From: Geosiphon pyriformis
Taxonomy: Eukaryota; Glomeromycota; Glomeromycetes; Archaeosporales; Geosiphonaceae
DNA: 64,000 bases
Direction: 5' to 3'
Assembly (NCBI GenBank): GCA_016748015.1
Contig: JAAOMT010000046.1
Coordinates: 164,424 to 228,423, forward strand
This document shows, one piece after another, positions 31,281 through 42,232 of the stretch; position 1 is the first letter of the stretch, and each line of letters starts with the position of its first letter. The position numbers and the translations under genes are program-made. The notes under the pieces are model-generated. The model made no database searches and was not told where the DNA came from. It saw only the letters and a program-made list of their open reading frames with translations.

Positions 31281-31304
31281 GATAATAATAATAATATATT
31301 ATAA
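31281..31304. repeat. (TAA)n microsatellite at the LINE/LTR junction
   Basis: Four TAA units plus degenerate AT sequence lie between the 5' end of L-1 and the F LTR at 31305. Confidence 0.6.
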
Positions 31305-32017
31305 TGTTATGGTTGAAACCTATACTTCTTATTAATTATCACATGTATTAGCCATTGATGTCATATGATTAGCCACACTATTTTTAGAAAGTGATTATTG
31401 ATCTGATCAATGACCTGACCGTTGATCTGATCAATGATCTGATCAATAACCTGATCATTGACCTGATCATTGATCTGATTATTGACTACTTTTGGTAGCA
31501 ATATAAGTGATAAATCTCTTAGCTGTAGAAAAGTATGTAATAACAAGCATCTGAATAATCAAAAATAAATAAAATAACAACTTTCATCTCAATCCTTCTC
31601 TTATCACTAATTTTTTTTTCCCTATCTTCAAGTATTTGAACATCTTAAAGATAAAAGATTACTTGTTGGCCTTTTCCTGACATATATAATTGTAGCATTT
31701 AAAAATTATTTGAATAAACATGATTAAAAAGCAGAAGTTGATATCTGATATTGAATTCTAAGAGCGCCGATGTGAAGCATAGAATTATACCAGTGGTGAT
31801 TAATTATTGACAGTATAGACTATTCCTCTACTTTCAGATTCCCCAGTTACCTTTGAAAAGAATAACGACTGAGATATTTTATGAGACTGATCTTGCACAT
31901 TGAATCCATACTCATTCAATTTGCTCTTTAAAGTTGAATTCCCCTTTGGTTATTTTGATCACCCTACAATCCTGTTCTCTCTTGCTATCTGTTAGCTTGT
32001 TACTCCAACCCATAACA
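31305..32017 (+). repeat. F-family LTR (F-e, left)
   Basis: It runs TGTTATGGTTG to CAACCCATAACA, 713 bp, with the longest U3 repeat array in the window. It lies at the same integrase position (GTAATAAATT) as the F-c 3' LTR, and downstream sequence matches 17314-18816 closely. Confidence 0.9.
31391..31488 (+). repeat. U3 minisatellite of F LTR (longest array)
   Basis: About eight to nine units of a 10-12 base motif (TGACCTGATCAT, TGATCTGATCAA, TGACCTGACCGT) lie upstream of a degenerate TATA box (AATATAAG). Other LTRs carry two to seven units at the same place. It is a candidate upstream activating array. Confidence 0.75.
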
Positions 32018-32232
32018 GTAATAAATTTTCTAACCAGTAAAAAGGACCCTTTATAGTTAACAAAGTTTTAAACAATGGTTTTTATATTCTTCAAGATTAA
32101 TTTAGAACAATTCTCAATGATTATTCTGTTCATGATACATGACTCAAAAAATATTATAAACAACCTGATTGGTTGCCTTTTGTGGTAATACCAATCCAAA
32201 TAATCAGCAAAAATCAAGTATAAATAAACACA
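32018..32232 (+). pseudogene. Integrase C-terminal tail (F-e)
   Basis: It reads NKFSNQ*KGPFIVNKVLNNG (GPF of the GPY/F module) and continues to the PDWLPFVVIPIQ end. TAG/TAA stops and a frameshift are visible. It is nearly identical to 17314-17526. Confidence 0.75.
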
Positions 32233-32264
32233 CCATTCCCAAAACAGAGGTATCTTCAATCAAC

Positions 32265-32921
32265 ATGAACAATTATTTCTTAAATCAAAACATTCAAAAT
32301 GCTTTCTATACTCTCCATGAATACTGAATCAAAAATTATCCAAATGCTACTCTGACTATTGGAAAACAAACCATCATAACTGATAACAGTAGAACACATA
32401 CTGTTATTAGACCAAAGAAAACTACTACCAGAAGAAAAAAAATTGGTAGCTAAATGAATAAGTATTTGCTAGAAAGCATAACAGCAGCAATACTTATATT
32501 TTCCATAACAATTGGAAAAACGATTAAAGAAATCTTGCCCATAGACAAAAACTTGTCATATGAAAGGCAACTAAAACTCTATAGTCATCTTGGTGAAATC
32601 ATAGAAGAAATGAAGCTCATGAAAAAAACAATTTCAGAGATACAAATGGAAATTTTGGGCATTATACATTTAGATGTTTCAAGAGTTTTGACCATTGTAA
32701 GAAGAGCAAAAACTCTTATACAAAGATTTGGTTTCATGGATACAAAGCTTATTTTGTCTCAAGTACTATACACTCTATCCACAAAAGACTTTAACAAATT
32801 AGTTAGTTTTGAGTTAGACAAAACCCTTCAATTAGAATATCTTATAAATAGCTTGATTTTGCTGGAGCTCAATCTTTTTGGAGAGGATGATGTTATGGTT
32901 GAAACTCATAATTTTTATTAG
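32265..32921 (+). pseudogene. orfX of F-e
   Basis: It starts MNNYFLNQNIQNAFYTL. TGA replaces Trp in HEYWIKN and TAA replaces Lys in the GSKMNKY region, leaving 32454-32921 open. It ends VMVETHNFY inside the next LTR. Confidence 0.7.
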
Positions 32922-33534
32922 TTATCATATGTATTAGCCACTGATGTTATATAATTAGCCACTCTATTTTTAGATAGTGATCATTGACCTGATCAATGAC
33001 TTGACCATTGACCACTTTCATTAGCTATATAAGTAATAAGTCTTTTAGCTGTAAAAAATCATCTTTCAGACAAGAATCAAATAAATAAAAATAACAACTT
33101 TCATCTCAATTACTCTCTTATCGCTAATTTCTCTTTCCCTACTTTCAAGTATTCAAACATTTTATGATAAAAAATTACTTGTTGGCCTTTTCCTGTTTGA
33201 ATAATTGTAGTATTTGAAGACTATTTGTATAAACATGACTGAAGAGCACAAGTTGATACCTGATATTAAATTCTAAAAGTGTCGACGTGAAGACATAGAA
33301 TTAATACCAGTGGTGATCAATTGTTGATAGTACAGACTATTCCTCTACCTTCAGATTCTCTTGTTACCTTTTGAAAAAAATAGTGACTAAGATATTTTAT
33401 GAGACTGATCTTGCACATTGAATCCATACTCATTTAATTTGCTCATTAAAGTTGAATCCCCTTTGATTATTTTCATCACCCTACAATCCTGTTTTCTTTT
33501 GCTATCTGTTAGCTTGTTACTCCAACCCATAACA
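32891..33534 (+). repeat. 3' LTR of F-e
   Basis: It runs TGTTATGGTTG to CAACCCATAACA. It abuts an F integrase core at 33535 (acagtaacttctgatgg), so this element was inserted in another F integrase. Confidence 0.9.
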
Positions 33535-34415
33535 ACAGTAACTTCTGATGGCAACAAATACATTATCACAGCTACTGACTATTTTACAAAGTGAGTAGAA
33601 GCAAGAGCCACCCCAGATTAAACAGCAGTTTCCATTGCCAATTTCATTTATGAAAATATCATCTGCTGTCATGGCTGCCCCAGAGAACTTTTATCTGATA
33701 GAAGAAAAGCTTTTCTCAGTACACTGGTTGAAGAACTTTGTAGAAAATGGAAATACGTCACAAACTTTCCTCCCCTTATCACCCACAAACAAATGGCTTA
33801 GTGGAACGTTTCAATAGAACACTGTGTGAAACCTTAGCCAAAACAAGTGAAGAAACAAACTTATGGGACAAAGTACTGTCTTCAGCTTTGTTTGCTTATA
33901 GAACTGTAAATTATGACATAACAAGTTATGAACTTTTTTATCTGCTCTATGGACAAATAGCAACACTACCAATAGAAACTGATATTGAGACACTACTATT
34001 TGAAGAAATCACAATAGAGAATTACAAAGACATTTTGCAAAGAAGACTTGGTACCATTTTTGACTCATTGGTAAAAGCACGAATAGTTGCTTTTGAAAAG
34101 ATAAAACAGTTTCAAAAAAAGCTTAAAAAAAAGAAAACTTATAAAACACTTTCTTTAAGTGTTAGTGACTTGATATTAGAATACCCTTCAGACACAAACA
34201 ATGTCTATGATGATAAATTTTCTAGCCAGTAGAAAAGACCCTTTATAGTCAACAAAGTTCTAAACAATGGTTTTTATATTCTTCAAGATCAATCTGAAAC
34301 AATCTTTAATGATTGACTTGTTCATAGCACATAACTCAAGAAATACTACAAACGATCTGATTGGTTGCCTGTTGTGGTAATACCAACTCAAATGATCAAC
34401 AAAAATCAAGTATAA
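33535..34415 (+). pseudogene. Integrase core and tail (F-f)
   Basis: It starts within the core at TVTSDGNKYIITATDYF, then ENIICCHGCPRELLSDRR (second catalytic Asp), and, after a frameshift near 33745, HPQTNGLVERFNRTLCETL (catalytic Glu). A long open tail 33747-34232 includes FEKIKQFQKKLKKKK. TGA replaces Trp near 33593 and TAA replaces Gln near 33618. The N-terminal zinc module and first Asp are cut off by the LTR. Confidence 0.85.
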
Positions 34416-35146
34416 ATAAACGCACCATTCCCAAAACAGAGGTATCTTCAATTGACATGAACAATTATTTTCTGGATCAAAACATTCAAAATGCTTTCTA
34501 TACTCTTTATGAATATTGGATTAAAAACTATCCAAATGCTACTCTGACTATTGGAAAACAAACTACAATAACTGACAACAATGGAACACATACTGTTATC
34601 AGACCAAAGAAAACAACTACCAGAAGAGAAAGAATTGGTGGCAAAATGAATAAGTATTTGCTGGAAAGTATAACAGCAGCAATACTTGCACCTTCCATCA
34701 CAATTGGAAAAACAATTAAAAAAATCTTGTCCATAGACAAAAACTTGTCATATGGAAGACAACTAGAACTCTATGGTTGCCTTGGTGAAATCATAAAAGA
34801 CATGAAGCTCATGAAAAAAACAACTTCTGAAATACAAGTGGAAATTTTGAACATTGTACAATTAGATGTCCCAAGAGTTTTGACCATTGTAAGAAGAGCC
34901 AAAACTTTAATACAAAGATTTGGTCTTTTAGATATAAAACTCATTTCGCCTCAAGTATTATACACCCTATCTACAAAAGACTTTAATAAATTAGTTAGCT
35001 TTGAGTTAGATAAAACTCTTCAAATAGATTATACTATAAATAGCTTGATTTCACTGGAGCTTAATTTCTTTAGAGAGGATGATATTACAGTTAAAACCTA
35101 TACTTTTTATTATTTATCATATGTATTAGTCACTAATGTTATATGA
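34361..35146 (+). CDS. orfX of F-f (open)
   Basis: The frame is open without a stop from the integrase overlap through the orfX end. MNNYFLDQNIQNAFYTL at about 34457 is the likely start. The family stop is lost (TAT instead of TAA/TAG), so the frame runs some 15 codons further into the LTR. The basic patch RPKKTTTRRERIGGK and helices IKKILSIDKNLSYGRQLEL and VPRVLTIVRRAKTLIQRF match other copies. Unknown function. Confidence 0.65.
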   Translation: MVACCGNTNSNDQQKSSINKRTIPKTEVSSIDMNNYFLDQNIQNAFYTLYEYWIKNYPNATLTIGKQTTITDNNGTHTVIRPKKTTTRRERIGGKMNKYLLESITAAILAPSITIGKTIKKILSIDKNLSYGRQLELYGCLGEIIKDMKLMKKTTSEIQVEILNIVQLDVPRVLTIVRRAKTLIQRFGLLDIKLISPQVLYTLSTKDFNKLVSFELDKTLQIDYTINSLISLELNFFREDDITVKTYTFYYLSYVLVTNVI

Positions 35147-35771
35147 TTAGCCACACTATTTTTAGAAAGTGATCATTGACCTGATCAATAACCTGACCAT
35201 TGACCTAATCATTGACTTAGTCGTTGATTTGATTATTGACCACTTTTGACAGCTATATAAGCAATGAATCTCTTAGCTGTAGAAAAGCATGTAATAACAA
35301 GCATTTGAATAATCAAGAATAAATAAAATAACAACTTTCATCTCAATCTTTCTCTTATCGCTAATTTTTTTTTTCCTACCTTCAAGTATCTGAACATCTT
35401 AAAGATAAAAGATTACTTGTTGGCCTTTTCCTGATGTATATAATTGTAGTATTTGAAGATTATTTGAATAAACATAACTGAAAAGCACAAGTTGATACCT
35501 GATATTAAATTCTAAGAGCACCGATGTAAGGCATAGAATTATACCAGTGGTGATCAATTGTTGACAGTACGGACTATCTCTCTACCTTCAAATTCTCCAG
35601 TTACTTTTGAAAAGAATAGTGACTGAGATATTTTATGAGACTAATCTTGCACATTGAATCCATACTCATTCAATTTGCTATTTAAAGTTGAATTCCCCTT
35701 TGATTATTTCCATCACCCTATAATCCTGTTCTCTCATGCTATCTGTTAGCTTGTTACTCCAATCCATAACA
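35083..35771 (+). repeat. 3' LTR of F-f
   Basis: It runs TATTACAGTTA (decayed) to CAATCCATAACA, with about six U3 repeat units and TATATAAG. LINE sequence follows at 35772, so F-f inserted in L-2. Confidence 0.87.
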
Positions 35772-35912
35772 ATATAATCAAACAAATAAGAGTAAACAAT
35801 GCAGATATGCATGATAACAATGTTATGTAGCTAGTGGCCAAATGAAAACAATTGAAACCTGAAACAGTTAATGCATATCTGATGACTCTTCTAAAAGATA
35901 AGCTTATTATAG
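35772..35912 (+). pseudogene. LINE L-2 ORF2 fragment (pre-RT region)
   Basis: It matches L-3 60641-60735 (IIKQIRVNN, then VNAYLMTL*KDKLI-type sequence). It ends ATTATAG at the F-g insertion and resumes ATAGAATTG at 43543. Confidence 0.75.
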
Positions 35913-36567
35913 TGTTATGGTTGAAACCCATAATTTTTATTAGTTATCACATGTATTAGCCACTGATATCATATAATTAGCCACTCTATTTTTAGATAGT
36001 AATCATTAACCTGATCAATGATCTGACCGTTGACCTGGTCATTGACCACTTTCATTAGCTATATAAGCAATAAGTTTTTTAGCTGTAGAAAATTATCTCT
36101 CAGACAAGAATCAAATAAATAAAAATAACAACTTTCATCTCAATCACCCTCTTATCACTAATTTCCCTTTCTCTACCTTCAAGTATCCGAACATCTTAGG
36201 ATAAAAGATTACTTGTTGGCCTTTTCCTAATGTATATAATTGTAGTATTTGAAAATTATTTGAATAAACGTGACTGAAAAGCACAAGTTGATACCTGATA
36301 TTAAATTCTAAGAGCGCTGACATGAGACATAGAATTATACCAGTGGTGATTAATTGTTGACAGTACGGACTATTTCTCTACCTTCAGATTCCCTTGTTAC
36401 CTTTTGAAAAGAATAGCAACTGAGATATTTTATGAGACTGATCTCACACATTGAATCCATACTCATTCAATTCACTCATTGAAGTTAAATCCCCTTTGAT
36501 TATTTCCATCACCCTACAATCCTGTTCTCTCTTGCTATCTGTTAGCTTGTTACTCCAACCTGTAACA
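35913..36567 (+). repeat. 5' LTR of F-g
   Basis: It runs TGTTATGGTTG to CAACCTGTAACA, 655 bp. Confidence 0.93.
36001..36067 (+). promoter_or_regulatory. LTR promoter of F-g: repeat array and TATA box
   Basis: About four TGACCTGATCA-like units (36001-36049) precede TATATAAG at 36060-36067, which is followed 50-60 bases later by AATAAATAAAA. The spacing fits a Pol II core promoter with an upstream array. Confidence 0.55.
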
Positions 36568-36573
36568 TAAAAG

Positions 36574-36590
36574 TGGTGCTCCCTGTGAGG
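36574..36590 (+). promoter_or_regulatory. tRNA primer-binding site of F-g
   Basis: TGGTGCTCCCTGTGAGG lies six bases after the LTR, as in F-c. Confidence 0.8.
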
Positions 36591-36619
36591 TTGTCAAAAT
36601 TCACTTATTCCCTCATTGT

Positions 36620-38167
36620 ATGGGTAATTACTCATATCTGCCACAGCAATCAGAAAAACACTTTGTAGCACACAACAGAAATGACCTAGATTTCATTGAA
36701 CTTAATTCTCTGCCCTCCTGCTTGATCTGCTTTTCCATTGAAAAACAATCCAGCAGACAATTCCAAAACTTTTAGAACTGGTTCCTAAATGAGCATTCAG
36801 CTGAAACCTACACAACTTATACTATCTATTACTTTGATCAAGCTTATTTTGAAGACAACTTTGAATAAAAAAACAACAATATCAATCAGCTCTTATATTC
36901 TACAACCTTTGAACAACAGCCCCCTGATTTTGAATATCTGAATTATCAAATCCACATTTGGATTGCTGCCTATCAATCAACAGTAACTCCCCTTGAAACA
37001 GAAGAAGAAAGCTATCAAACTACTCCTGTTTTTGATCTCTTTTCAAGTAAATCAGAACACTCTACACAAACAGTTACACCTGAACCAATGGCTCAAAACC
37101 CTCTGCAACAAAACATTTTGATTGCCCTCCAAGGTATACAGACTGCTTTAGGGTGAAGAAACAACACCCCATTACTATTATTCAGAGGTGATGTCCAAGA
37201 TCCAATTGAATGATTGGATGATTTTGAAAGAGCAGCTACTGCAAACCAGTATGATGATGAATACAAGTTCCAAATCGTTGGTGGCTACCTCCAAGGCTCC
37301 CCTGCTACCTGGTTTTCACAAAAAACCAATGCTGGTGCTCAACAAAAAATTGTTAGATGGACCCCAGCAAATATTGGAGAAAATAATACCTCTTTTACTA
37401 CCTGGTTTGAAAACAAATTCAGAACTCCCATCTTAATATCCAAATGGCATATGGAATTAGAAAAAAGAACCCAAGGTCCTAGTAAAATTGTGACCGAATA
37501 TGCCAAGGCAATCAGAAAACTCATCAAGCATATAGACTCTGGTAAAAACTGGACTGAAAAGCAAAAGATCTATTCCTTCACAAAAGGATTGAAAACTGAT
37601 TTATTATATGCTCTTTGGCCTCTCTTGGCTTTAAAAGATAATCCCACCATGGATATGGCTATTGAACTCACCCAAAGAATTGAAAACAATAAAAGAATGC
37701 ATTTGGGATCCACACTTCCAGTTTTTGTTCCTGCTCCTGTTATGGCTCTTACTCCTTAAATAGCCACTACTTCTTTTGCTGCCCAGACACAAGATCCAAA
37801 TGAACAATTAATAGATAGACTTACAGCAAATCTTGCTAGGCTATTAGAACCATTAGCCCAAACAGTCAGAGATAACCAGCAACCACAAAGACCCATGTTT
37901 GAAAACCATTTTAATCAGCCCCAGCAACCTCCTTACCAAAAACAGCAAAATCATGGCCCTCCTGTGTGTTATAGATGTGGATTAACTGGAAATTTTTTCA
38001 GAGATTGCAACAATCCTCTATTGTCTCCTCCAGCTCTCAGAAACAATGACAACCAAAACAACAGACCTAACAACAATGTCCCTAATCAAAGACCCAATTA
38101 TGCCAACATCAATTTCTTTGGAGAGGATCCCCTAATTGAAGCCACTGTTTATCAGCCTTTAAACTAA
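36620..38167 (+). pseudogene. Gag of F-g
   Basis: The start MGNYSYLPQQSEKHF sits 29 bases after the PBS. The N-terminal half has NEHSAETYTTYTIYYFDQA; the capsid part is 37214-37759 (DDFERAATANQYDDEYKF, YLQGSPATWFSQK, VTEYAKAIRKL). The CCHC knuckle CYRCGLTGNFFRDC has Asn at the His position of the motif, so it is damaged. Stops: TAG for Trp near 36774, TAA near 36867, TGA for Arg at 37156 (GGGTGAAGA), TGA for Trp at 37211 and TAA near 37757. TAA-TAG at 38165-38170 ends the frame. Confidence 0.85.
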
Positions 38168-38214
38168 TAGGCACACCTCCAAAGAGTGAGAGTGCAAGCC
38201 AACCAGAAGAAAAC

Positions 38215-38221
38215 CCCTTTT
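38215..38221 (+). promoter_or_regulatory. Candidate -1 frameshift heptamer (F-g)
   Basis: C_CCT_TTT in the gag phase, at the place equivalent to 12001-12007. In this copy gag stops TAA-TAG lie 45 bases upstream. Confidence 0.4.
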
Positions 38222-38253
38222 ATGCTTTTAACTTAACTAATGATAATCATGAC

Positions 38254-39594
38254 ATGAATGAACTAGCAATTAACACCTCAGAACCAACCAGAAAGAAGAA
38301 GAAAGCCAATGTTGATTTCATTTTAGACCCCAACAAAGCGTTAACTTCTGCTATTGATAACAATAAGCCACCAATGGCTAAAGTTTTTAAGAATTCTCCA
38401 AAGTTGAAACCCCCAAAAATTGTACAAAAATTTGACTCCTATTCCGTTGTCAAAGATCTCATGGAAACCCCAGCACATATTACTTTTGGCCAGTTAATGA
38501 CCCACCCACAGTTCAGAAAGGATCTTCGCAAATCCTTGATCCCAAAGAAGAAGACACCAAAAACCAACAAGCATCCTCGCCAAGCTGGACTTGCTGACAA
38601 CAGCAATGTCACCCCTCTGATTTGTAAAGCCCAAGTGGCTGAATACTTCATTGACTTAATTCTGAACAGTGGATTATCTGTTAGTGTTATTGTCAAACAC
38701 TTTTTGAAAGCAATTGGTAGAAAGATTGATGAACCTTCCACTAAACCAATAACCAACATACATGGTAACAAAAAGAAAAGACTGGGTATTGCCAAAGCTG
38801 TTCCTGTCCACATCAATGGAATTAGCATTAAAACTGACATGGAAGTTTCTGAAGCCAAAGAATACACTATCATTGTTGGCAATGAATGGCTCAAGAAAGC
38901 AAAAGCTTTGCTTGATTATGAACTTTGTCAATTAACCATCAGATGTGATGAGAAACCCATTGTGGTTAAGTGTCACCATTGGACAACTCCCCCAGTACCC
39001 AAACAAAACCAAGAAGAAAAACAATTAGATAAATCAGATGATAAAGAGAGTGATGAAGAAGAAGAACAAGAAAAGCAAGAAGAAACTGCTGAACTCACTT
39101 ATACCATCTTTACCAGCAATGGCAAACCACTAGACAATGTTAAAGCAGACAAAGAAGGAATTATTGTAAATGGCAAGCTGATCTGCTGGCCTTATTATGA
39201 TATTCTTAGAAGAACCTTTGAAAAAAAACCTGGCAAGAAAGCCAAATACAGTTTTTGGTAGCATGGTCCTTGTACCTGGTGTTAGTGCAACAAACTTTTG
39301 TATTCTCCAAGTAATAAATGCAAATTATGCCTGATCTATTACAGAGATTGGGAACCAATCAGTTTGATACCCAGAGAAGAATTAAAAAAAGTACAAAAGT
39401 CCTTTGAGAATGAACCACCTGAGATCCAATTACTGGTTGTGAAACAAAAAAAACTCTCTCCAGAAGAAAGAAAAATAGACATTGAAAATTTGCTGGCTAG
39501 AAATACCCCAGTTATCTTCAAAGAAAGTGATATCCCTGGACGTACCCATGTGATACAACACATTATCACCACTAGAGAAACTTGACCCATCCAT
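38254..39594 (+). pseudogene. Pol N-terminal part of F-g: protease and zinc-motif linker
   Basis: The open frame 38254-39261 has Lys-rich RKKKKANVDF, KDLMETPAHITFGQL, and the protease core FIDLILNSGLSVSVIVKHF, in which the catalytic Asp is Asn. IIVGNEWLKKAKALLDYE follows. Then come an acidic Asp/Glu run near 39000-39085, the Cys module CKLCLIYYRDWEP near 39310-39350 (with TAG for Trp at 39259 and TAG for Trp-Cys spacing near 39283), and RTHVIQHIITTRET before a TGA at 39583. It cannot self-process as it stands. Confidence 0.85.
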
Positions 39595-40860
39595 TTGAAG
39601 TCTTATCAATCCAATTGGCACAATGATGAGTTTATCAAGAAAGAGATAAACCGGATGAAAAAACTTGGATTCATACAAGAAACCAAGAGTGAATGGGCTT
39701 TTTCAATTGTAGTGGTATCCAAGAAAAGTGGAACACTACGCTTTTGTGTCGACTACTGCCAATTAAATGCCATCACTAAAAGAGACATGTACCTACTTTC
39801 CAAGATTGATGCAATGTTAGACCAATTCAAAGATGCTGCTTTCTTCTCAATCATTGACTTAACTGCTGGATTCTGGCAAGTAGAGATGGATCCAGAAAGC
39901 AAAAAGAAAACTGCCTTCATCACTAAGTATGGCACCTATGAATTCACAGTCATGCCTTTTGGTCTCACCAACTCCCCTCCCACCTTTCAATGCTTAATAG
40001 ATAAAGTATTTGAATCAGTCAAAGAGAACTTTGTTCTAATCTATTTGGATGACATAATAGTATACTCAAAAACCTGGGATGAACACCTGGAACATTTGCA
40101 AAAGGTTTTTGATCTCTTCAGAAATGCTGGCCTCAAGATCAACTCAATTAAATCTTTCTTTGGAAAACAATCCACTTAATTCCTTGATCATCTTATCATA
40201 AAAGATGGAATCTTTCCTGACCCAGCCAAAGTTGAAAAAGTCCAAAACATTAAACAACCAATGAACATTCATGAACTATGCTCTTTTCTTGGTTTGGCCT
40301 CTTATTATCGCAAATTTGTTAAGGATTTCTCCAAAATCACCTCTTCTCTCAATTAGCTACTCAGGAAAAATGTCAATTACCATTGGGAAACACATCAGCA
40401 AAAAGCCTTTGAAACTTTAAAGGAAAAACTGGTTACAAAACCCATCCTCAAGCAATCTGATCTAGATCAACCCTTTATCCTCCACACTGATGCATCTGGC
40501 TTTAGATTTGGTGCTGTTCTCTTCCAGAAAGATGAAGATGGCAAAGAATATGCCATAGCCTATGCCAGTAGAACTCTTTCCCTAGCAGAACAGAACTATT
40601 CAGTCACTAAACAAGAATGCTTAGCAGTAGTATGATCCACCAGTTACTGGAGTAAGTATCTTCTTGGTGTGAAGTTTTTGGTGATAACAGATTACCAAGC
40701 TTTGGTTTGGCTGCACAACAAAAAGAGGCTAGAACACAAATAGATAACTTGCTAAATACTCCACTTGGATGAATTTGACTATGATATTCAACATCGCAAA
40801 AGAGCTAATTATCAAAATGCCAACATTCTCTCCAGACTTACCATTCAGTGACAGAACAAC
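39595..40860 (+). pseudogene. Reverse transcriptase and RNase H of F-g
   Basis: The open 39595-40179 block covers GFIQETKSEWAFSIVVVSKK, RFCVDYCQLNAI, IIDLTAGFWQVEMDPESK, FGLTNSPPTFQ and the catalytic LIYLDDIIVYSKT (both Asp kept). Then TAA replaces Gln at 40177, and TAG replaces Gln in SSLN*LLRK near 40354. RNase H has HTDASGFRFGAVLFQK, YASRTLSLAEQNYS, TDYQALVWLH and QNANILSRL. TGA replaces Trp near 40634; TAG and TAA follow near 40741. Confidence 0.9.
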
Positions 40861-42232
40861 CCTCTCAAACCAAACCAACTTAATTATTAGTAATTCCCTT
40901 TTTTTGACAAACACGATAATGGACTTGGACAACTACTCTGCCTTAATGGAATTTTTGGGTAAAGAACAATACCCACTGAAATACACACAACAACATAGAG
41001 AACATTTGCGCAAACAATTAAATTTCAATTTGATTTGTCAGAACCAACTTTATAAAAGAAAAAGAAAAGATCCTGACTGCCCCCAAAGAGTCATCAGATT
41101 TGAAGAAAAAGAAATTGTGATCTACAATATGCATACTGATCTATTAGCTAGACACTTTGGAAAAACAAAAACAATTCAGAAAACTCTAGCTCGTTATTAT
41201 TGGCCTATCTTGGAAAAAGACATTGCTGAATACATTAAAACCTGTGATATCTGCCAAATAAGAGAAAAACCCAATCGCAAAGAAGATATCCATTCAATCT
41301 TTGTTGGTCAACCCTTTAACACAATTGGTATAGATGTTGTTGGACTTTTAACAATAACTCCTGATGGCAACAGATACATTATCACAGCTACCAACTATCT
41401 TACAAAGTGGGTAAAAGCAAAAGCCACTTCAGACCAAACAGCAGTTTCAATAGCCAATTTCATTTATGAAGATATTATTTGTTGCCATGGCTGCCCCAAA
41501 GAACTTTTATCTGACAGAGAAAGAGCTTTTCTCAGTACATTTGTTAAAGAACTTTGCAGAAAAATGGGAATATGTCACAAATTTTCTTCTTCTTATTATC
41601 CCCAAACAAATGGCCTAGTAGAACATTTTAATAGAACACTATGTGAAACTCTAGCCAAAACCAGCGAAGAAACAAACTTATGGGACAAAGTACTGCCTTC
41701 AGCCTTGTTTGCTTATAGAACTGTAAATCATGACATAACAAATTATGAACCCTTTTATCTATTCTATGGACGAATGGCAACCCTACTAATAGAAACTAAC
41801 ATTGAGACAATACCCTTCGAAGAAATAACAATAGGGAATTACAAAAACATTTTGCAAAGAAAACTTGGTACCATTCTTGACTCATTAGTAGAAGCATGGA
41901 TAATTGTCTTTGAAAAGATAAGACAATTCTAAGAGAAGCTTAAGAAAAAGAAAACATATAAAACACTTTCCTTAAGTGTTGATAACTTAGTTTTAAAATA
42001 CCATTCAGACAGAAACAATGTTTATGGTGATAAATTCTCTAGCTGGTGGAAAGAACTCTTTATAGTCAACAAAGTTTTAAACAATGGTTCTTATATCTTA
42101 CAAGATCAATATGGAACAATCTTCAATGATTGCCCTGTTCATGGCACACAACTCAAGAAATATTACAAATGACCTGATTGGTTACCTGTTGTAGTAATAC
42201 TGACCCAAATGATCAACAAAAATCAGATATAA
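40769..42232 (+). pseudogene. Integrase of F-g (best preserved)
   Basis: A 387-codon open run (40769-41932) covers the zinc module (MHTDLLARHF and CDICQ), the catalytic D-D-E (GIDVVGLLTITP, ELLSDRERAF and TNGLVEHFNR) and the C-terminal LFAYRTVNHDITNYEPFYL and SLVEAWIIVFEKIRQF. A TAA in place of Gln ends it at 41930. The tail (GDKFSSWWKELFIVNK, NNGSYILQDQYG, PVVVILTQ) continues in frame to TAA 42230-42232. No chromodomain. The upstream 80 codons overlap the end of RNase H in another frame and are probably not translated alone. Confidence 0.9.

Larger units (their letters stand above)
24059..31304 (-). mobile_element. L-1: nearly full-length two-ORF LINE
   Basis: The 3' end is marked by a 14-base T-run (24059-24072) followed on the minus strand by the 3' UTR also seen in L-2. 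Upstream come ORF2 (29000-24295) and ORF1 (31265-28990), with an 11-base overlap. Domain order APE-type endonuclease, RT, RNase H and zinc motif resembles the I/Jockey-like LINE groups. The 5' side ends in a (TAA)n stretch and then an F LTR. I found no target duplication. Confidence 0.9.
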
